Positions 1 to 9,310 of a stretch of 64,000 bases of DNA are shown here, piece after piece. Position 1 is the stretch's first letter, and each line of letters opens with the position of its first letter. The stretch is from Brevundimonas nasdae (lineage in GTDB: Bacteria > Pseudomonadota > Alphaproteobacteria > Caulobacterales > Caulobacteraceae). Both the position numbers and the translations under genes were made by a program. The stretch spans positions 62,001 to 126,000 of the forward strand of contig NZ_JAEPWN010000006.1 in assembly GCF_016654005.1 (NCBI RefSeq). The letters run 5' to 3'. The notes below the pieces were generated by a model that saw only the letters and a list, made by a program, of their open reading frames with translations, searched no databases and was not told where the DNA came from.

Positions 1-1063
1 TATCGAGGCGGGCGGCTACCTGCGTCCCTGGCAGCCCAAGCCGGTTCCGACCGTTTTCGGCAACGCCGAATTCACCGCGCAGAACTGGAACATTCAGGAG
101 ACGATCAACGCCGTTTACGGTCAGGTCAACTTCGAGAATGAGCGGGTTCGCGGCAACGTCGGCCTGCGTTACGTCCGCACGGAATCCGAAAGCGGCGGCT
201 TCACCTGCGTCAATCAGGTCGGCGGCGCCTGCGGCACGACGGAGGCGGACTGGGCATGGAACGTCAAGAGCAAGTCGTATGACGACATCCTGCCCAGCCT
301 GAACGTCGCCATCAACGCGTCCGAGGATGTGATTGTCCGCATCGCGGCGGCCAAGGTCATCTCGCGGCCGAACTATGCCGACATGTCCAACTATTTCTGG
401 CTCTCGGATCAGATCCTGACGGGCGGCGGCGGCAACCCGGACCTGGATCCCTACAAGTCCACCAACCTGAACCTGGCGGCGGAATGGTATTTCGCACCGA
501 ACGCCATCCTGTCGGGTGAGGTCTTCTACAAGAAGATCGACAACTACATCCTGCAGTCCACCTCGCCGGAGCAGCACTTCAACCAGGCGCGCAACGCCGT
601 CACCACCTATCAGATCAGCCGTCCGAACAACGCAGGTTCGGCCGACCTCAAGGGCGCGACCTTCGCCTATCAGCAGACCTATGCCTACGGCCTCGGCCTG
701 CTGGCCAACTACACCTATGTCGACGGCAGTGCGGACAATGGCCAGGATCTGCCGTTCAACTCCAAGCACCAGGTGAACATCAGTCCGTTCTATGAGTCGG
801 GTCCGTTCTCTGCGCGGGTCACCTATACGTGGCGGTCCAAGTATTTCACCGGCATCGACCGCGGCGACAACCTGTATGTCCGCGCCTACACCGGTCTGGA
901 CGCCACGGCGGGCTATGCCTTCAACGAGCGCGTCAGCCTGACCGTGTCCGGCCAGAACCTGCTGGACAGCGAATACTACTCGTACGCCAACAAGGAAAAC
1001 CTGCCGCGCGGCATCTACCGCACGGGCCGCAAGCTGCTGGCGACCGTCAGCGTCTCGTTCTAA
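1..1063 (+). CDS. TonB-dependent receptor, C-terminal part (cut by window start)
   Basis: The frame is open from base 2 to the TAA at 1061-1063, so the 5' part lies outside the window. The roughly 353 residues seen are alternating aromatic/polar beta strands of an outer-membrane barrel. They end in a terminal Phe (VSVSF), the usual sorting signal of outer-membrane proteins, and the segment LNVAINASEDVIVRIAAAKV is typical of TonB-dependent receptor barrels. Such receptors take up ligands that are too large or too scarce for porins, using TonB energy. A hexosaminidase and GlcNAc PTS follow on the same strand, so a chitin or GlcNAc oligosaccharide ligand is a reasonable inference. The plug domain is not visible. 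Confidence 0.9.
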   Translation, partial: IEAGGYLRPWQPKPVPTVFGNAEFTAQNWNIQETINAVYGQVNFENERVRGNVGLRYVRTESESGGFTCVNQVGGACGTTEADWAWNVKSKSYDDILPSLNVAINASEDVIVRIAAAKVISRPNYADMSNYFWLSDQILTGGGGNPDLDPYKSTNLNLAAEWYFAPNAILSGEVFYKKIDNYILQSTSPEQHFNQARNAVTTYQISRPNNAGSADLKGATFAYQQTYAYGLGLLANYTYVDGSADNGQDLPFNSKHQVNISPFYESGPFSARVTYTWRSKYFTGIDRGDNLYVRAYTGLDATAGYAFNERVSLTVSGQNLLDSEYYSYANKENLPRGIYRTGRKLLATVSVSF

Positions 1064-1145
1064 AGCCGAGCTTCCCGGATGGCGCCAGATCGCGTCGTCC
1101 GGGTCGCCGCGCTTGTCGAAAAGGCCTTCTCCTGAGGCCAGACTG

Positions 1146-1177
1146 GCGCGGGGCGGCGACGTCCCGCGCGCTTTTTT
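1146..1177 (+). terminator. Rho-independent terminator after the TonB receptor
   Basis: A GC-rich hairpin (GCGCGGG ... CCCGCGC) is followed by a run of six T at 1172-1177. It lies about 80 bases after the receptor stop and just before the hexosaminidase, suggesting that the receptor is at least partly a separate transcript. Confidence 0.75.
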
Positions 1178-1192
1178 GATGCGAGACCGCGT

Positions 1193-3328
1193 ATGATCCA
1201 GACCGCTCTATCGGCGACGAGGTTCGCCCCCTTCCTGGCTCCGCTGGCTGCGGCCGTGCTGGCCCTGTCGTTCAATCCTGCCATGGCGGCCGAGGCGTCT
1301 GTCGGGTCGATCATCCCCCGGCCTGCGTCGGAAACGGCCCGACCCTCCAGTTTCACGCTCAACGCCTCCACCGTCATCGTCACGCCGCGCGGCGACGCGG
1401 AGGCGGCCCGGGCGGCGGCCTATTTCGCCGATCTGATCCAGCGCACGCGCGGCCTGAGGCTGACGGTCCGTGAAGGGGCGGCGCCTGCTCGCGGCGCCAT
1501 CGTCCTGCGCCGCGCCCACACGACAGGCGCCGACGCCTACAGCCTGAACGTCTCAGATCGCGGCGTCGAGATTTCGGCCAATGACTTCGGCGGCCTGCTG
1601 TATGGCGCGGTCAGTCTGTGGCAGTTGGCGACCGCCGAGGAAGGCCAGGGATCCGCGGTCATCCCCGCCATTTCGATCCAGGATGCGCCGCGGTTCACCT
1701 GGCGCGGCATGATGCTGGATTCCGCCCGTCACTATCAGTCGCCCGAGTTCATCAAGGGCTTCATCGACTGGATGGCGGTGCACAAGTTCAACGTCTTCCA
1801 CTGGCACCTGACCGACGATCAGGCCTGGCGTCTGGAGATCAAACGCTATCCGCGCCTGACCGAAATCGGCGGCTGGCGCGTGCCGGCGGGGGCTGCGGCC
1901 CAGTCCGATATTGATCCGGCGACGGGGCGCCCGCGCCTGTATGGCGGCGTTTACAGCCAGGAGACGGTGCGCGAGATCGTGGCCTACGCCGCCGCCCGCA
2001 ACATCGTCGTCATGCCCGAGGTCGATGTGCCGGGTCACGCCAGCGCCGCCATCGCCGCCTATCCCGAACTGGGCGTCACCGATGCGCCGGGCTCGGCGGT
2101 TCCGGCCGTGCCTGCCGACTGGGGCGTCTATCCGACCCTGTTCAACGCCGAGGAATCCACGCTGGTCTTCCTCGAAAACGTGCTGGACGAAGTGCTTGAC
2201 CTGTTCCCCAGCGAATATGTCCATCTGGGCGGCGATGAGGCGGTCAAGGATCAGTGGAAGGCCTCACCCCGCACGCAGGCGCGGATGCGCGAACTGGGCA
2301 TCGCCGATGAGGAGAAGCTGCAAAGCTGGATGATCGCCCGGCTGGAGAAGCACCTGAACGACCATGGCCGCCGCATGATCGGCTGGGACGAGATACTTGA
2401 GGGCGGCATCAATCCGAACGCCAGCGTCATGTCCTGGCGCGGCGTTGAAGGCGCCATCGAAGCGGCGCGAATGGGCCATGATACGGTGCTGTCGCCTGCG
2501 CCGGTGCTGTATTTCGACAACCGCCAGAGCGCCAATGACGGGTCGCCGGGACGTGGATTCGTGGTGTCGCTGGAGGACGTCTATCGGTTTGATCCGGCCC
2601 CGGATGAACTGACGCCGGATCAGGTCAAACACGTGCTGGGCGTTCAGGCCAATCTGTTCACCGAACATATGCGCACCCAGGACCGGGTCGAATACATGGC
2701 CTTCCCCCGCGCCGCCGCCATCGCCGAAGTGGCCTGGACCGGCCATGACCGGATGGATTGGGACGACTTCCGCCAGCGCCTGAACCCGCAGCTTGCCCGC
2801 TATCGGGCCCTGGGCGTCAAATATGCGACCAGCGGCCTTGAGCCGACGCCGCCGCCGCCCGCCGATGGACTGCAGCGCCGCTCCTATCAGTTGAAGCTGT
2901 GCACCGAGGGGCTGGCCCTGTCGCTGATCGACGACTGGCCGTTGGACGGCGACCGTCCGGTCTTCCTGGTCGATATCATGAACCCCTGCTGGACCTATCA
3001 GGCGGCGGATCTGAGCGGCGGAAAGGCCATCGAGGTCGCCGTGGGCCAGGTTCCGTTCAACTTCCAGATCGGCGCGGACAAGGAGAAGATCAGATTCTCT
3101 TCCCCCCGCACGCCGGAAGGCGAGCTTGAGGTCCGCATCGACGGCTGTGACGGCGAACCGGCCCTGATTCTGCCGCTGAAGGGCGCCGCCGCCAATCCCG
3201 GCGTCACGGTCCTTACCGGTCAGCTGCCCGACATCGCCGGGCGTCATGACGTCTGTCTGCGGTTCGCGGTTTCCGGCCCTGATCCGATCTGGGCGGTTGA
3301 TTGGGTGCGTATCGGAGGCGTGGAGTGA
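1193..3328 (+). CDS. Beta-N-acetylhexosaminidase, GH20 family, exported
   Basis: This 711-residue enzyme should release terminal N-acetylhexosamine from chito-oligosaccharides in the periplasm or at the cell surface. The N-terminus is a signal peptide ending near PAMAAEA (about residues 1-33). A GH20b-type N-domain follows, then the TIM barrel with FTWRGMMLDSARH, HWHLTDDQAWR and the catalytic Asp-Glu pair D348-E349 in HLGGDE. GH20 enzymes work by substrate-assisted catalysis through the acetamido group. Residues from about 545 form an extra C-terminal beta-rich domain. The stop overlaps the next start (GTGA), coupling it to the PTS genes that would import the released GlcNAc. Confidence 0.93.
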   Translation: MIQTALSATRFAPFLAPLAAAVLALSFNPAMAAEASVGSIIPRPASETARPSSFTLNASTVIVTPRGDAEAARAAAYFADLIQRTRGLRLTVREGAAPARGAIVLRRAHTTGADAYSLNVSDRGVEISANDFGGLLYGAVSLWQLATAEEGQGSAVIPAISIQDAPRFTWRGMMLDSARHYQSPEFIKGFIDWMAVHKFNVFHWHLTDDQAWRLEIKRYPRLTEIGGWRVPAGAAAQSDIDPATGRPRLYGGVYSQETVREIVAYAAARNIVVMPEVDVPGHASAAIAAYPELGVTDAPGSAVPAVPADWGVYPTLFNAEESTLVFLENVLDEVLDLFPSEYVHLGGDEAVKDQWKASPRTQARMRELGIADEEKLQSWMIARLEKHLNDHGRRMIGWDEILEGGINPNASVMSWRGVEGAIEAARMGHDTVLSPAPVLYFDNRQSANDGSPGRGFVVSLEDVYRFDPAPDELTPDQVKHVLGVQANLFTEHMRTQDRVEYMAFPRAAAIAEVAWTGHDRMDWDDFRQRLNPQLARYRALGVKYATSGLEPTPPPPADGLQRRSYQLKLCTEGLALSLIDDWPLDGDRPVFLVDIMNPCWTYQAADLSGGKAIEVAVGQVPFNFQIGADKEKIRFSSPRTPEGELEVRIDGCDGEPALILPLKGAAANPGVTVLTGQLPDIAGRHDVCLRFAVSGPDPIWAVDWVRIGGVE

Positions 3329-5880
3329 GTGTGAGTATTGCCCCTGTGAGTGAAATGATTGTTCAGGCGCCTTTGGCCGGTTGGCTGACCCCTCTGGCGG
3401 AGGTTCCGGATGCGGCCTTCGCCGGGGGCATGGTGGGCGAGGGCGTGGCGGTCGATCCGACGGACACGGTGGTGCGCGCGCCCTTCGACGGCGTCGTCGT
3501 CGGCCTGCCGTCGTCGCGCCATGCGGTGACGGTGCGGTCGGTCGAGGGGATCGAGGTTCTGATCCATGTCGGTCTGGATACGGTCGGCCTGAACGGCGCG
3601 GGTTTTGTCGCCCATGTGGCGGAAGGCGCATCGGTCCGCGCGGGCGATCCGCTGCTGACCCTGGACCTGAACATCATCGTCGACGGCGCGATCAGTCTGG
3701 TCACGCCGGTGGTGGTCGTGGGCGGCGCGGCCTCGGTTCAGGCCATCGCGCCGGGCCGCAGCGTGCGCGCGGGCGAGCCGATCCTGAAGGTCTCCGTCGC
3801 GGCGCGGGCGGGCGTCGAGGAGGCGGGCGAAGTGCTGACGGCCCGCGTGACCGCCCCCTTGCCGCATGGACTGCACGCCCGTCCCGCGGGTCGGATCGCC
3901 GCCTGCGTCCGGGGCTTTGACGCGCGCGTCGTGCTGAACCATGGCGACAGGCAGGCGGACGCCGCCAGCCTGGTCGCCATGATGGGACTGGGGGTCAAGG
4001 ACGGCGACGAACTGGTGTTGAAGGCCTCGGGCCGTCAGGCGCACGAGGCCCTGTCGGCCCTGACCGCCCTGATCGCCGCAGGCCTGGAGGAAGGCGCGCA
4101 TGAAACGACGCCCAAATCCGCCGCAGCCCCTGCCGCCCGTACGGCCGAACCTGTCGTGGGCGAAGACGGTGAACTGATCCTCAGCGGCGTCACCGCTGCG
4201 CCCGGTCTGGTCATCGGCCGGGCCGTGCGCCTGACGCAGAGCGAAATCGCTGTCGCCGAGGACGGCGGCGGCGTGGCGGTCGAAACCGCCCGGCTGAACG
4301 CCGCCCTGTCCGCCGTCCGCGCGCGCATCGAACAGGCCGCGACCAGCGGCAACGCCCATCGCCGCGCCATTCTGGCCGCGCACCTGGGCTTCCTTGACGA
4401 TCCCGGCCTGATCGCCGGGGCGGAACAGGCCGCGGCCGAAGGGCGCAGCGCCGGTTTCGCCTGGCGTCAGTCCACCCGCGCCGCAGCCGACCTTTTCCGC
4501 ACCATGGGCGATCCGCGCATGGCCGAGCGCGCCGACGACCTGCTGGATCTGGAGCGTCAGGTTCTGATCGAATTGTCGGGCGAGGCCGCGCCTGCGCCCG
4601 CCGCCATCGGGCCCGGATCAGTCATCGTCGCCGACGATCTGTTGCCGTCGCAACTGATGGCGCTGGATGCGGTCAAGGTCGCGGGCCTGTGCACCGCGCA
4701 GGGCGGCCCGACCTCGCACGTCGCCATCCTGGCCGCCGCCATGGGGGTTCCGGCCCTGGTCGCCGTGGGCGCCGCTCTGGACCGGGTCGATAATGGCGTG
4801 CTGGTCGTGCTGGACGCCGATGGCCGCCAGTTGATCGCCAATCCCTCCGCCGCGCGTCAGGCCGGAGCACAAAGCGCGGTCGCCGCGCGTGACCGCCGCC
4901 GCGCGGACGCCCGCGCCCTGGCGCTGGACGCCTGCCACACCGCCGACGGCGCCCGGATCGAGGTTTTCGCCAATCTGGGCGACGCCGCAGAGGCCGCGCC
5001 TGCCGTGGCGGGCGGGGCCGAAGGCTGCGGCCTGCTGCGCACCGAATTCCTGTTCCTGGAACGCGAAACCGCCCCGACGGAAGACGAGCAGCTGGTCCAG
5101 TATCAGGCCATCGCCGACGCTCTGGACGGCAGGCCGCTGATCATCCGCACCCTGGACGCGGGCGGCGACAAGCCCTTGCCCTATCTGCCCATGCCGCACG
5201 AGGAGAACCCGGCCCTGGGTCTGCGCGGCGTGCGTTCGGGCCTGCACCGGCCCGACATCCTGCTGGCCCAGTTGCGCGCCATCTGTCGGGTGCGGTCCAA
5301 GGGGACGGTCGCGGTCATGCTGCCCATGATCGCCTCGGTCGCCGAGGTGCGTCAGGTGCGGGCCATGCTGGACGTCGCGGTCGCCGAGATCGACGGCCGC
5401 GCGCCGGTTCTGGGGGTGATGATCGAGACGCCCGCCGCCGCCATGACGGTGGATCGTCTGGCGCCCGCCATCGACTTCATCTCCATCGGCACCAACGACC
5501 TGACGCAATACGCCCTGGCCATGGATCGTCAGAACGCGGCCCTGGCCGCCCAACTCGACAGTCTGCACCCCGCCGTCCTGCGTCTGATCGCCCAGGCCTC
5601 GGGCAGCGCCGCCGCCCTGAAATGGATCGGCGTCTGCGGCGGTCTGGCGTCGGATGTTCTGGCCGCGCCCATCCTTATCGGTCTTGGCGTGCGCGAACTG
5701 TCGGCGACCCCGTCGATGGTCGCCGAGGTCAAGGCCGTGGTCCGAAGCCTGACCCTGGCCGACTGCAGTCGACTGGCCGCCGAAGCCCTGTCGCAGGATA
5801 GCGCCGAGGCCGTGCGCGCCCTGGCGGCCGAGCGGCTCGGCGCCCTTGTTCAATCTCGCGCCGTGGGAGCCGTGGCATGA
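3325..5880 (+). CDS. ptsP: PTS EIIA-HPr-EI fusion (phosphoenolpyruvate-protein phosphotransferase)
   Basis: This 851-residue protein joins three PTS phospho-carriers. A glucose-type EIIA has its His in VLIHVGLDTV (H81), HPr its His in GLHARPAG (H184), and Enzyme I its His in GGPTSHVAI (H465) with the PEP-site Cys in CGGLASD (C771). It passes phosphate from PEP to the adjacent EIICB. The GTG start at 3325 is chosen because it overlaps the previous stop (GTGA) and follows GGAGG at 3314-3318; in-frame GTG and ATG codons at 3331-3355 are weaker options. Similar triple fusions serve GlcNAc uptake in Caulobacter and Xanthomonas relatives. The symbol is the family name, and nagF would be equally apt. 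Confidence 0.93.
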   Translation: MSVSIAPVSEMIVQAPLAGWLTPLAEVPDAAFAGGMVGEGVAVDPTDTVVRAPFDGVVVGLPSSRHAVTVRSVEGIEVLIHVGLDTVGLNGAGFVAHVAEGASVRAGDPLLTLDLNIIVDGAISLVTPVVVVGGAASVQAIAPGRSVRAGEPILKVSVAARAGVEEAGEVLTARVTAPLPHGLHARPAGRIAACVRGFDARVVLNHGDRQADAASLVAMMGLGVKDGDELVLKASGRQAHEALSALTALIAAGLEEGAHETTPKSAAAPAARTAEPVVGEDGELILSGVTAAPGLVIGRAVRLTQSEIAVAEDGGGVAVETARLNAALSAVRARIEQAATSGNAHRRAILAAHLGFLDDPGLIAGAEQAAAEGRSAGFAWRQSTRAAADLFRTMGDPRMAERADDLLDLERQVLIELSGEAAPAPAAIGPGSVIVADDLLPSQLMALDAVKVAGLCTAQGGPTSHVAILAAAMGVPALVAVGAALDRVDNGVLVVLDADGRQLIANPSAARQAGAQSAVAARDRRRADARALALDACHTADGARIEVFANLGDAAEAAPAVAGGAEGCGLLRTEFLFLERETAPTEDEQLVQYQAIADALDGRPLIIRTLDAGGDKPLPYLPMPHEENPALGLRGVRSGLHRPDILLAQLRAICRVRSKGTVAVMLPMIASVAEVRQVRAMLDVAVAEIDGRAPVLGVMIETPAAAMTVDRLAPAIDFISIGTNDLTQYALAMDRQNAALAAQLDSLHPAVLRLIAQASGSAAALKWIGVCGGLASDVLAAPILIGLGVRELSATPSMVAEVKAVVRSLTLADCSRLAAEALSQDSAEAVRALAAERLGALVQSRAVGAVA

Positions 5881-7547
5881 AGATCGGTCTTTCCAGCCTT
5901 CAGCCTCTGGGCCGCGCCCTGATGCTGCCTATCGCGGTCCTGCCGGTGGCGGGTCTGCTGCTGCGCCTGGGCCAGCCTGACCTGCTGGACATCGCCTTCG
6001 TCTCGGCGGCGGGGCAGGCGATCTTCTCCAATCTGGGCCTGTTGTTCGCCGTGGGCGTGGCGGTCGGTCTGGCGCGCGACAACAATGGCGCGGCCGGTCT
6101 GGCGGGGGTGGTCGGCTATCTGATCACCATCGAGGCGGCCAAGGTGCTGATGACCGCCCCGCCCGAGGTTCTGGCGGGCCTCAGCGGCGACGCGGCCGAG
6201 GCCGCCGCCAAGGCGTTCCGCGATCAGGCCCTGACCCGGCTGGGCGTGCCCATCGGCATCATCTCCGGCTTGATCGCCGGTGATTTCTACAACCGGTTCT
6301 CGACGCTGAAGCTGCCGGAATATCTGGCCTTTTTCGGCGGGCGGCGCTTCGTGCCGATCGCAGCGGGGTTTGCAGCCCTGGCGGTGGCGGCGATCATCGG
6401 CCTGTCCTTCTCGGCCATTGATCACGCGATTGATGTCTTCAGCCGCACGGTCGTCGGCTCGGGCGAGATCGGGATGTTCGTCTATGGCCTGTTGAACCGC
6501 CTGCTGATCATCACCGGTCTGCACCACATCCTGAACAATGTGGCCTGGTTCATCGTCGGCGACTATCACGGCGCGACGGGTGATCTGAACCGCTTCTTCG
6601 CGGGCGATCCCACGGCGGGCGCCTTCATGAGCGGCTTCTTCCCCGTGATGATGTTCGGCCTGCCCGCGGCCTGTCTGGCCATGTATCACGCCGCCCGTCC
6701 CGAACGCCGCAAGGCCGTCGGCGGCATGCTGTTCTCGCTGGCCCTGACCGCCTTCCTGACCGGGGTGACCGAGCCGATCGAGTTCACCTTCATGTTCCTG
6801 GCGCCCGCCCTCTACGCCATCCACGCGGTCCTGACCGGGCTGGCGATGGTGGTGATGAATCTGCTGGACGTGCACCTGGGCTTCACCTTCTCGGCGGGCC
6901 TGTTCGACTATGTGCTGAACTTCGGCAAGTCGACGCGTCCGTGGATGCTGCTGCCGGTCGGGCTGGTCTATGCGGGTCTCTATTACAGCCTGTTCCGCGT
7001 CTTCATCCGTGTGCTGAACCTGAAGACGCCGGGCCGAGAAGACGATCCGGTCGAGACCGTCACGCACGTCACATCGGGCGGTCGCGGCGAGGCCTTCATC
7101 CTGGCCCTGGGCGGCGCCGCGAACCTGTTGGCCGTCGCCTCCTGCACCACCCGCCTGCGCCTGCGGATCGTCTCGCGGGATCGTGTCGACGAGGCCGCCT
7201 TGAAGCGTCTGGGCGCGCGCGGCGTCATCGCCCCGTCCCCCGACAGCCTCCAGGTCGTCATCGGCCCGACGGTCGAGGCGGTGGCCCAGGACATCCGCGA
7301 CCAGTGGACAGCGGCGCCGTCCTCTATCGCCGCCGCCCTTCCGGTTGAATCGGCTCCCACCGTTCTCAGCGACACCCTGAAGGCCGCGCTGGGCGGCGCC
7401 GCCAACATCCGCTCGTCGACGACCAAGGCCGGCCGCCTGTGCGTGGTTCTGGCCGACGCCGCCGCCCTGAACGAAACCGCCCTGACCGCCGCCGCTCCCA
7501 AGGGCTTCGTCCGCCTGGGCTCGGACAGTGTGCAGGTGCTGGTCTAA
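5877..7547 (+). CDS. nagE: PTS N-acetylglucosamine permease EIICB with a degenerate second EIIB
   Basis: This 556-residue membrane permease imports and phosphorylates GlcNAc. The EIIC part (to about residue 380) has around ten hydrophobic segments and the GVTEPIEF substrate motif (G296-E299). The EIIB domain carries the phospho-accepting Cys in VASCTTRLRL (C423). A second EIIB-like copy follows from about residue 500: LGGAANIRSSTTKAGRL aligns with LGGAANLLAVASCTTRLRL, but Ser (S514) stands where the Cys should be and the tail is short. The ATG overlaps the previous stop (ATGA), so the fused phospho-carrier and the permease are translationally coupled. GlcNAc specificity is inferred from the neighbouring hexosaminidase. 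Confidence 0.92.
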   Translation: MKIGLSSLQPLGRALMLPIAVLPVAGLLLRLGQPDLLDIAFVSAAGQAIFSNLGLLFAVGVAVGLARDNNGAAGLAGVVGYLITIEAAKVLMTAPPEVLAGLSGDAAEAAAKAFRDQALTRLGVPIGIISGLIAGDFYNRFSTLKLPEYLAFFGGRRFVPIAAGFAALAVAAIIGLSFSAIDHAIDVFSRTVVGSGEIGMFVYGLLNRLLIITGLHHILNNVAWFIVGDYHGATGDLNRFFAGDPTAGAFMSGFFPVMMFGLPAACLAMYHAARPERRKAVGGMLFSLALTAFLTGVTEPIEFTFMFLAPALYAIHAVLTGLAMVVMNLLDVHLGFTFSAGLFDYVLNFGKSTRPWMLLPVGLVYAGLYYSLFRVFIRVLNLKTPGREDDPVETVTHVTSGGRGEAFILALGGAANLLAVASCTTRLRLRIVSRDRVDEAALKRLGARGVIAPSPDSLQVVIGPTVEAVAQDIRDQWTAAPSSIAAALPVESAPTVLSDTLKAALGGAANIRSSTTKAGRLCVVLADAAALNETALTAAAPKGFVRLGSDSVQVLV

Positions 7548-7663
7548 ATCAGAGGGAAGTCAGTTGCGAAACCTGTCGCGCGGTTGCCCAGAGCAGCCGC
7601 GCGATAAGTCACGCCTGACGCTCGGCGCGATTCGCCCTCCAGAGGGCAGTTCTGATTATCAGG

Positions 7664-7714
7664 AAAGGTGGTGCCGCTTAGGTGACTCGAACACCTGACC
7701 CCATCATTACGAAT
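7664..7714. repeat. attL: 51-bp direct repeat, partial tRNA-Thr
   Basis: The sequence is identical to 22431-22481 and covers the anticodon loop to the 3' CCA of tRNA-Thr (minus strand) plus five flanking bases. The match breaks at 7715, where the island begins, so this is a tRNA fragment and not a gene. The gene-free stretch 7548-7914 otherwise holds the old downstream flank of the tRNA (7548-7663) and about 200 bases of the island edge in which I see nothing else. Confidence 0.92.
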
Positions 7715-7914
7715 TCGACGGAAGCAAATCTGTCAAATCCAGACGGCGCATGGCTTTTGGCACCAATCCGCTGACGGTGAAAGGCCCTTACCCACACACT
7801 ACCCATTTTGGGCCAAGCGGTCGGCTCGGGCACTTCCGAAGTTACGATCGTTAGCTCAGTCGGATTTCAAATTTCGACCTGCGCCATACCTGCAAGCCCC
7901 AAGCGACCGGAAGC

Positions 7915-8379
7915 TCACTTCGACGAGCGGCCCCGTTTCGTGGACGGCTTCGGACCATCCGTAGGAGGCGTAGATTTGCGGCCTTTCGCGCCCAGCCCAA
8001 TCGACTTTGCCAGCTCAGACCGACGGGCCGAGTAGGCGGGCGAGACCATCGGGTAGTCAGAGGCTAGCCCGTATCGATCTCGGTACTCGTCCGGCGTAAT
8101 CCCGTTGGCCGACAAGTGACGCTTCAGCGACTTGTAGGTTCGGCCATCCAAGAAACTGACCAGACCTGCATCGGTGATCGACTTCCGAATCTGGCCAGCA
8201 CTTGCGCGGACGTAGATTTCGACCGCTTCCGGTTCAGGCTGACCGACGTTCGCAAGGGCCGCATGAGTGGAAAAGATCAGATCTCCGATCCGCTCTGGCG
8301 GAAGGTCATTGTTGGATACGTAGTTGGCTACGATCCCGACGGTCATGTCGAGAATCGAGGGTGCTGGCTGATCGGTCAT
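7915..8379 (-). CDS. MucR/Ros-family transcriptional regulator without zinc-finger ligands
   Basis: This 154-residue protein has the MucR/Ros architecture: a helical N-terminal part from IVANYVSNNDLP and the DNA-binding core YKSLKRHLSANGITPDEYR then DYPMVSPAYSARRSELAKSIGLG. MucR/Ros proteins bind AT-rich DNA, silence horizontally acquired genes, and in Caulobacter act in cell-cycle control. Classical members have a Cys2His2 finger. Here the usual VCLEDGK region reads VSFLDGR and the second His of the KRHL...H pair is absent, so zinc should not be bound; Mesorhizobium homologues without zinc are known. The basic tail (KPSTKRGRSSK) is unusual. It is the first gene inside the left island border and may silence island genes. 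Confidence 0.88.
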   Translation of the reverse strand: MTDQPAPSILDMTVGIVANYVSNNDLPPERIGDLIFSTHAALANVGQPEPEAVEIYVRASAGQIRKSITDAGLVSFLDGRTYKSLKRHLSANGITPDEYRDRYGLASDYPMVSPAYSARRSELAKSIGLGAKGRKSTPPTDGPKPSTKRGRSSK

Positions 8380-8488
8380 GCTTGGGGGGCCACCTCAGGC
8401 GTTGGCCGAACCCCAGATGGATCGACACTCGAGGTTCACCGTAAGCCGACACTTTGAATGTCCGCAATGGGTGGGAAGCGGACGTTGG

Positions 8489-8992
8489 CTAGGGCGCGAT
8501 CTTGTAGTGTTGGAACCGGCCATTGGCTGGAGCGACGTACGAGATGTCTCCTGTTGGAAGGACATAGACTTGGGAACAGGTCGTTAGCGGGCGTTCGGGT
8601 TCGTCCCACCGACGGCATAGCCATCCATTGGCAATCCAATAGATGCCGCCGAAGTTGTGGTAGTCGCTCTCAAACCGATAGCTCCCATCGGACTCGAATG
8701 CCTCCGTCACGATCGCTGAACGATGCTGGATGTCGACGTAGCGTTTGCCGACAAAGGTTGAGCGCAGTTCTTCGCTCGTCATTGGCACTTGGCCCGCAGG
8801 AACTCGCGCATATGTCAGAGCTCTTTGCGTTGGAAGCGGCTGCTCCTGCACCATGGAAGGTGTGGCTTGCTGCGCTAGAGAAGAGACATCAGGTTCGCTG
8901 CAGGCGGTCGTGCCGAAGCTGAGGGCGCACATCAGAGGGCCGGACACTCCCGCAAAGGGATGGCTCCTCCACCGTCCGTGGAGCCACGACAC
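8489..8992 (-). CDS. Hypothetical exported protein
   Basis: I do not recognise this family. Roughly 167 residues begin with a basic, then hydrophobic stretch ending in FGTTACSEPD, which resembles a signal or weak lipoprotein peptide (the Cys lacks a good lipobox Leu). The rest is a compact domain with GKRYVDIQHRSAIV, DGSYRFESDY, NGWLCRRWDE and a second Cys in TTCSQVYVLP, so a disulphide in the periplasm is possible. The start is uncertain: the frame is open to 9097, but a GTG at 8992 places the signal peptide properly and an ATG at 8932 would shorten it. It lies alone in the left cargo segment of the island. Confidence 0.55.
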   Translation of the reverse strand: MSWLHGRWRSHPFAGVSGPLMCALSFGTTACSEPDVSSLAQQATPSMVQEQPLPTQRALTYARVPAGQVPMTSEELRSTFVGKRYVDIQHRSAIVTEAFESDGSYRFESDYHNFGGIYWIANGWLCRRWDEPERPLTTCSQVYVLPTGDISYVAPANGRFQHYKIAP

Positions 8993-9310
8993 GCAGCTCG
9001 CCACCACAGCAGCCAATCCGCTTAACGGTGGCATGCGAATAGGGTTTGTTGAACGGGTGTTTTCATTCGGCGCACCATCCAGCGATCCTAACCACAAGTA
9101 GAGCGTCCGTAACCGGTCGATTTCGTTTTAGGTTTCGCCGCTGCAACATTGACGTCAGTCTGGAAAGCAGCCGCGCTCAACGTCAGAATGGCGCAGCGGA
9201 CGCTCCTAAGCCTCGGTTGGCCTTGCAACTGACCAAGGTCCTGGAGCGAACAAGGAACATTTAACCGGAGATTGTGTATCAAGGAGTGTCAGTCTTAGGG
9301 GCAATCCGAC

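Noticed and set aside
2264..3631. Long minus-strand frame opposite the hexosaminidase and PTS genes
   Set aside because: It lies antisense to two well-supported genes and has low-complexity Arg/Gly/Gln composition typical of high-GC shadows.
7664..7714. Second tRNA-Thr gene at the left island edge
   Set aside because: Only the 3' half is present; the sequence departs from tRNA at 7715 with no D arm or 5' acceptor strand.
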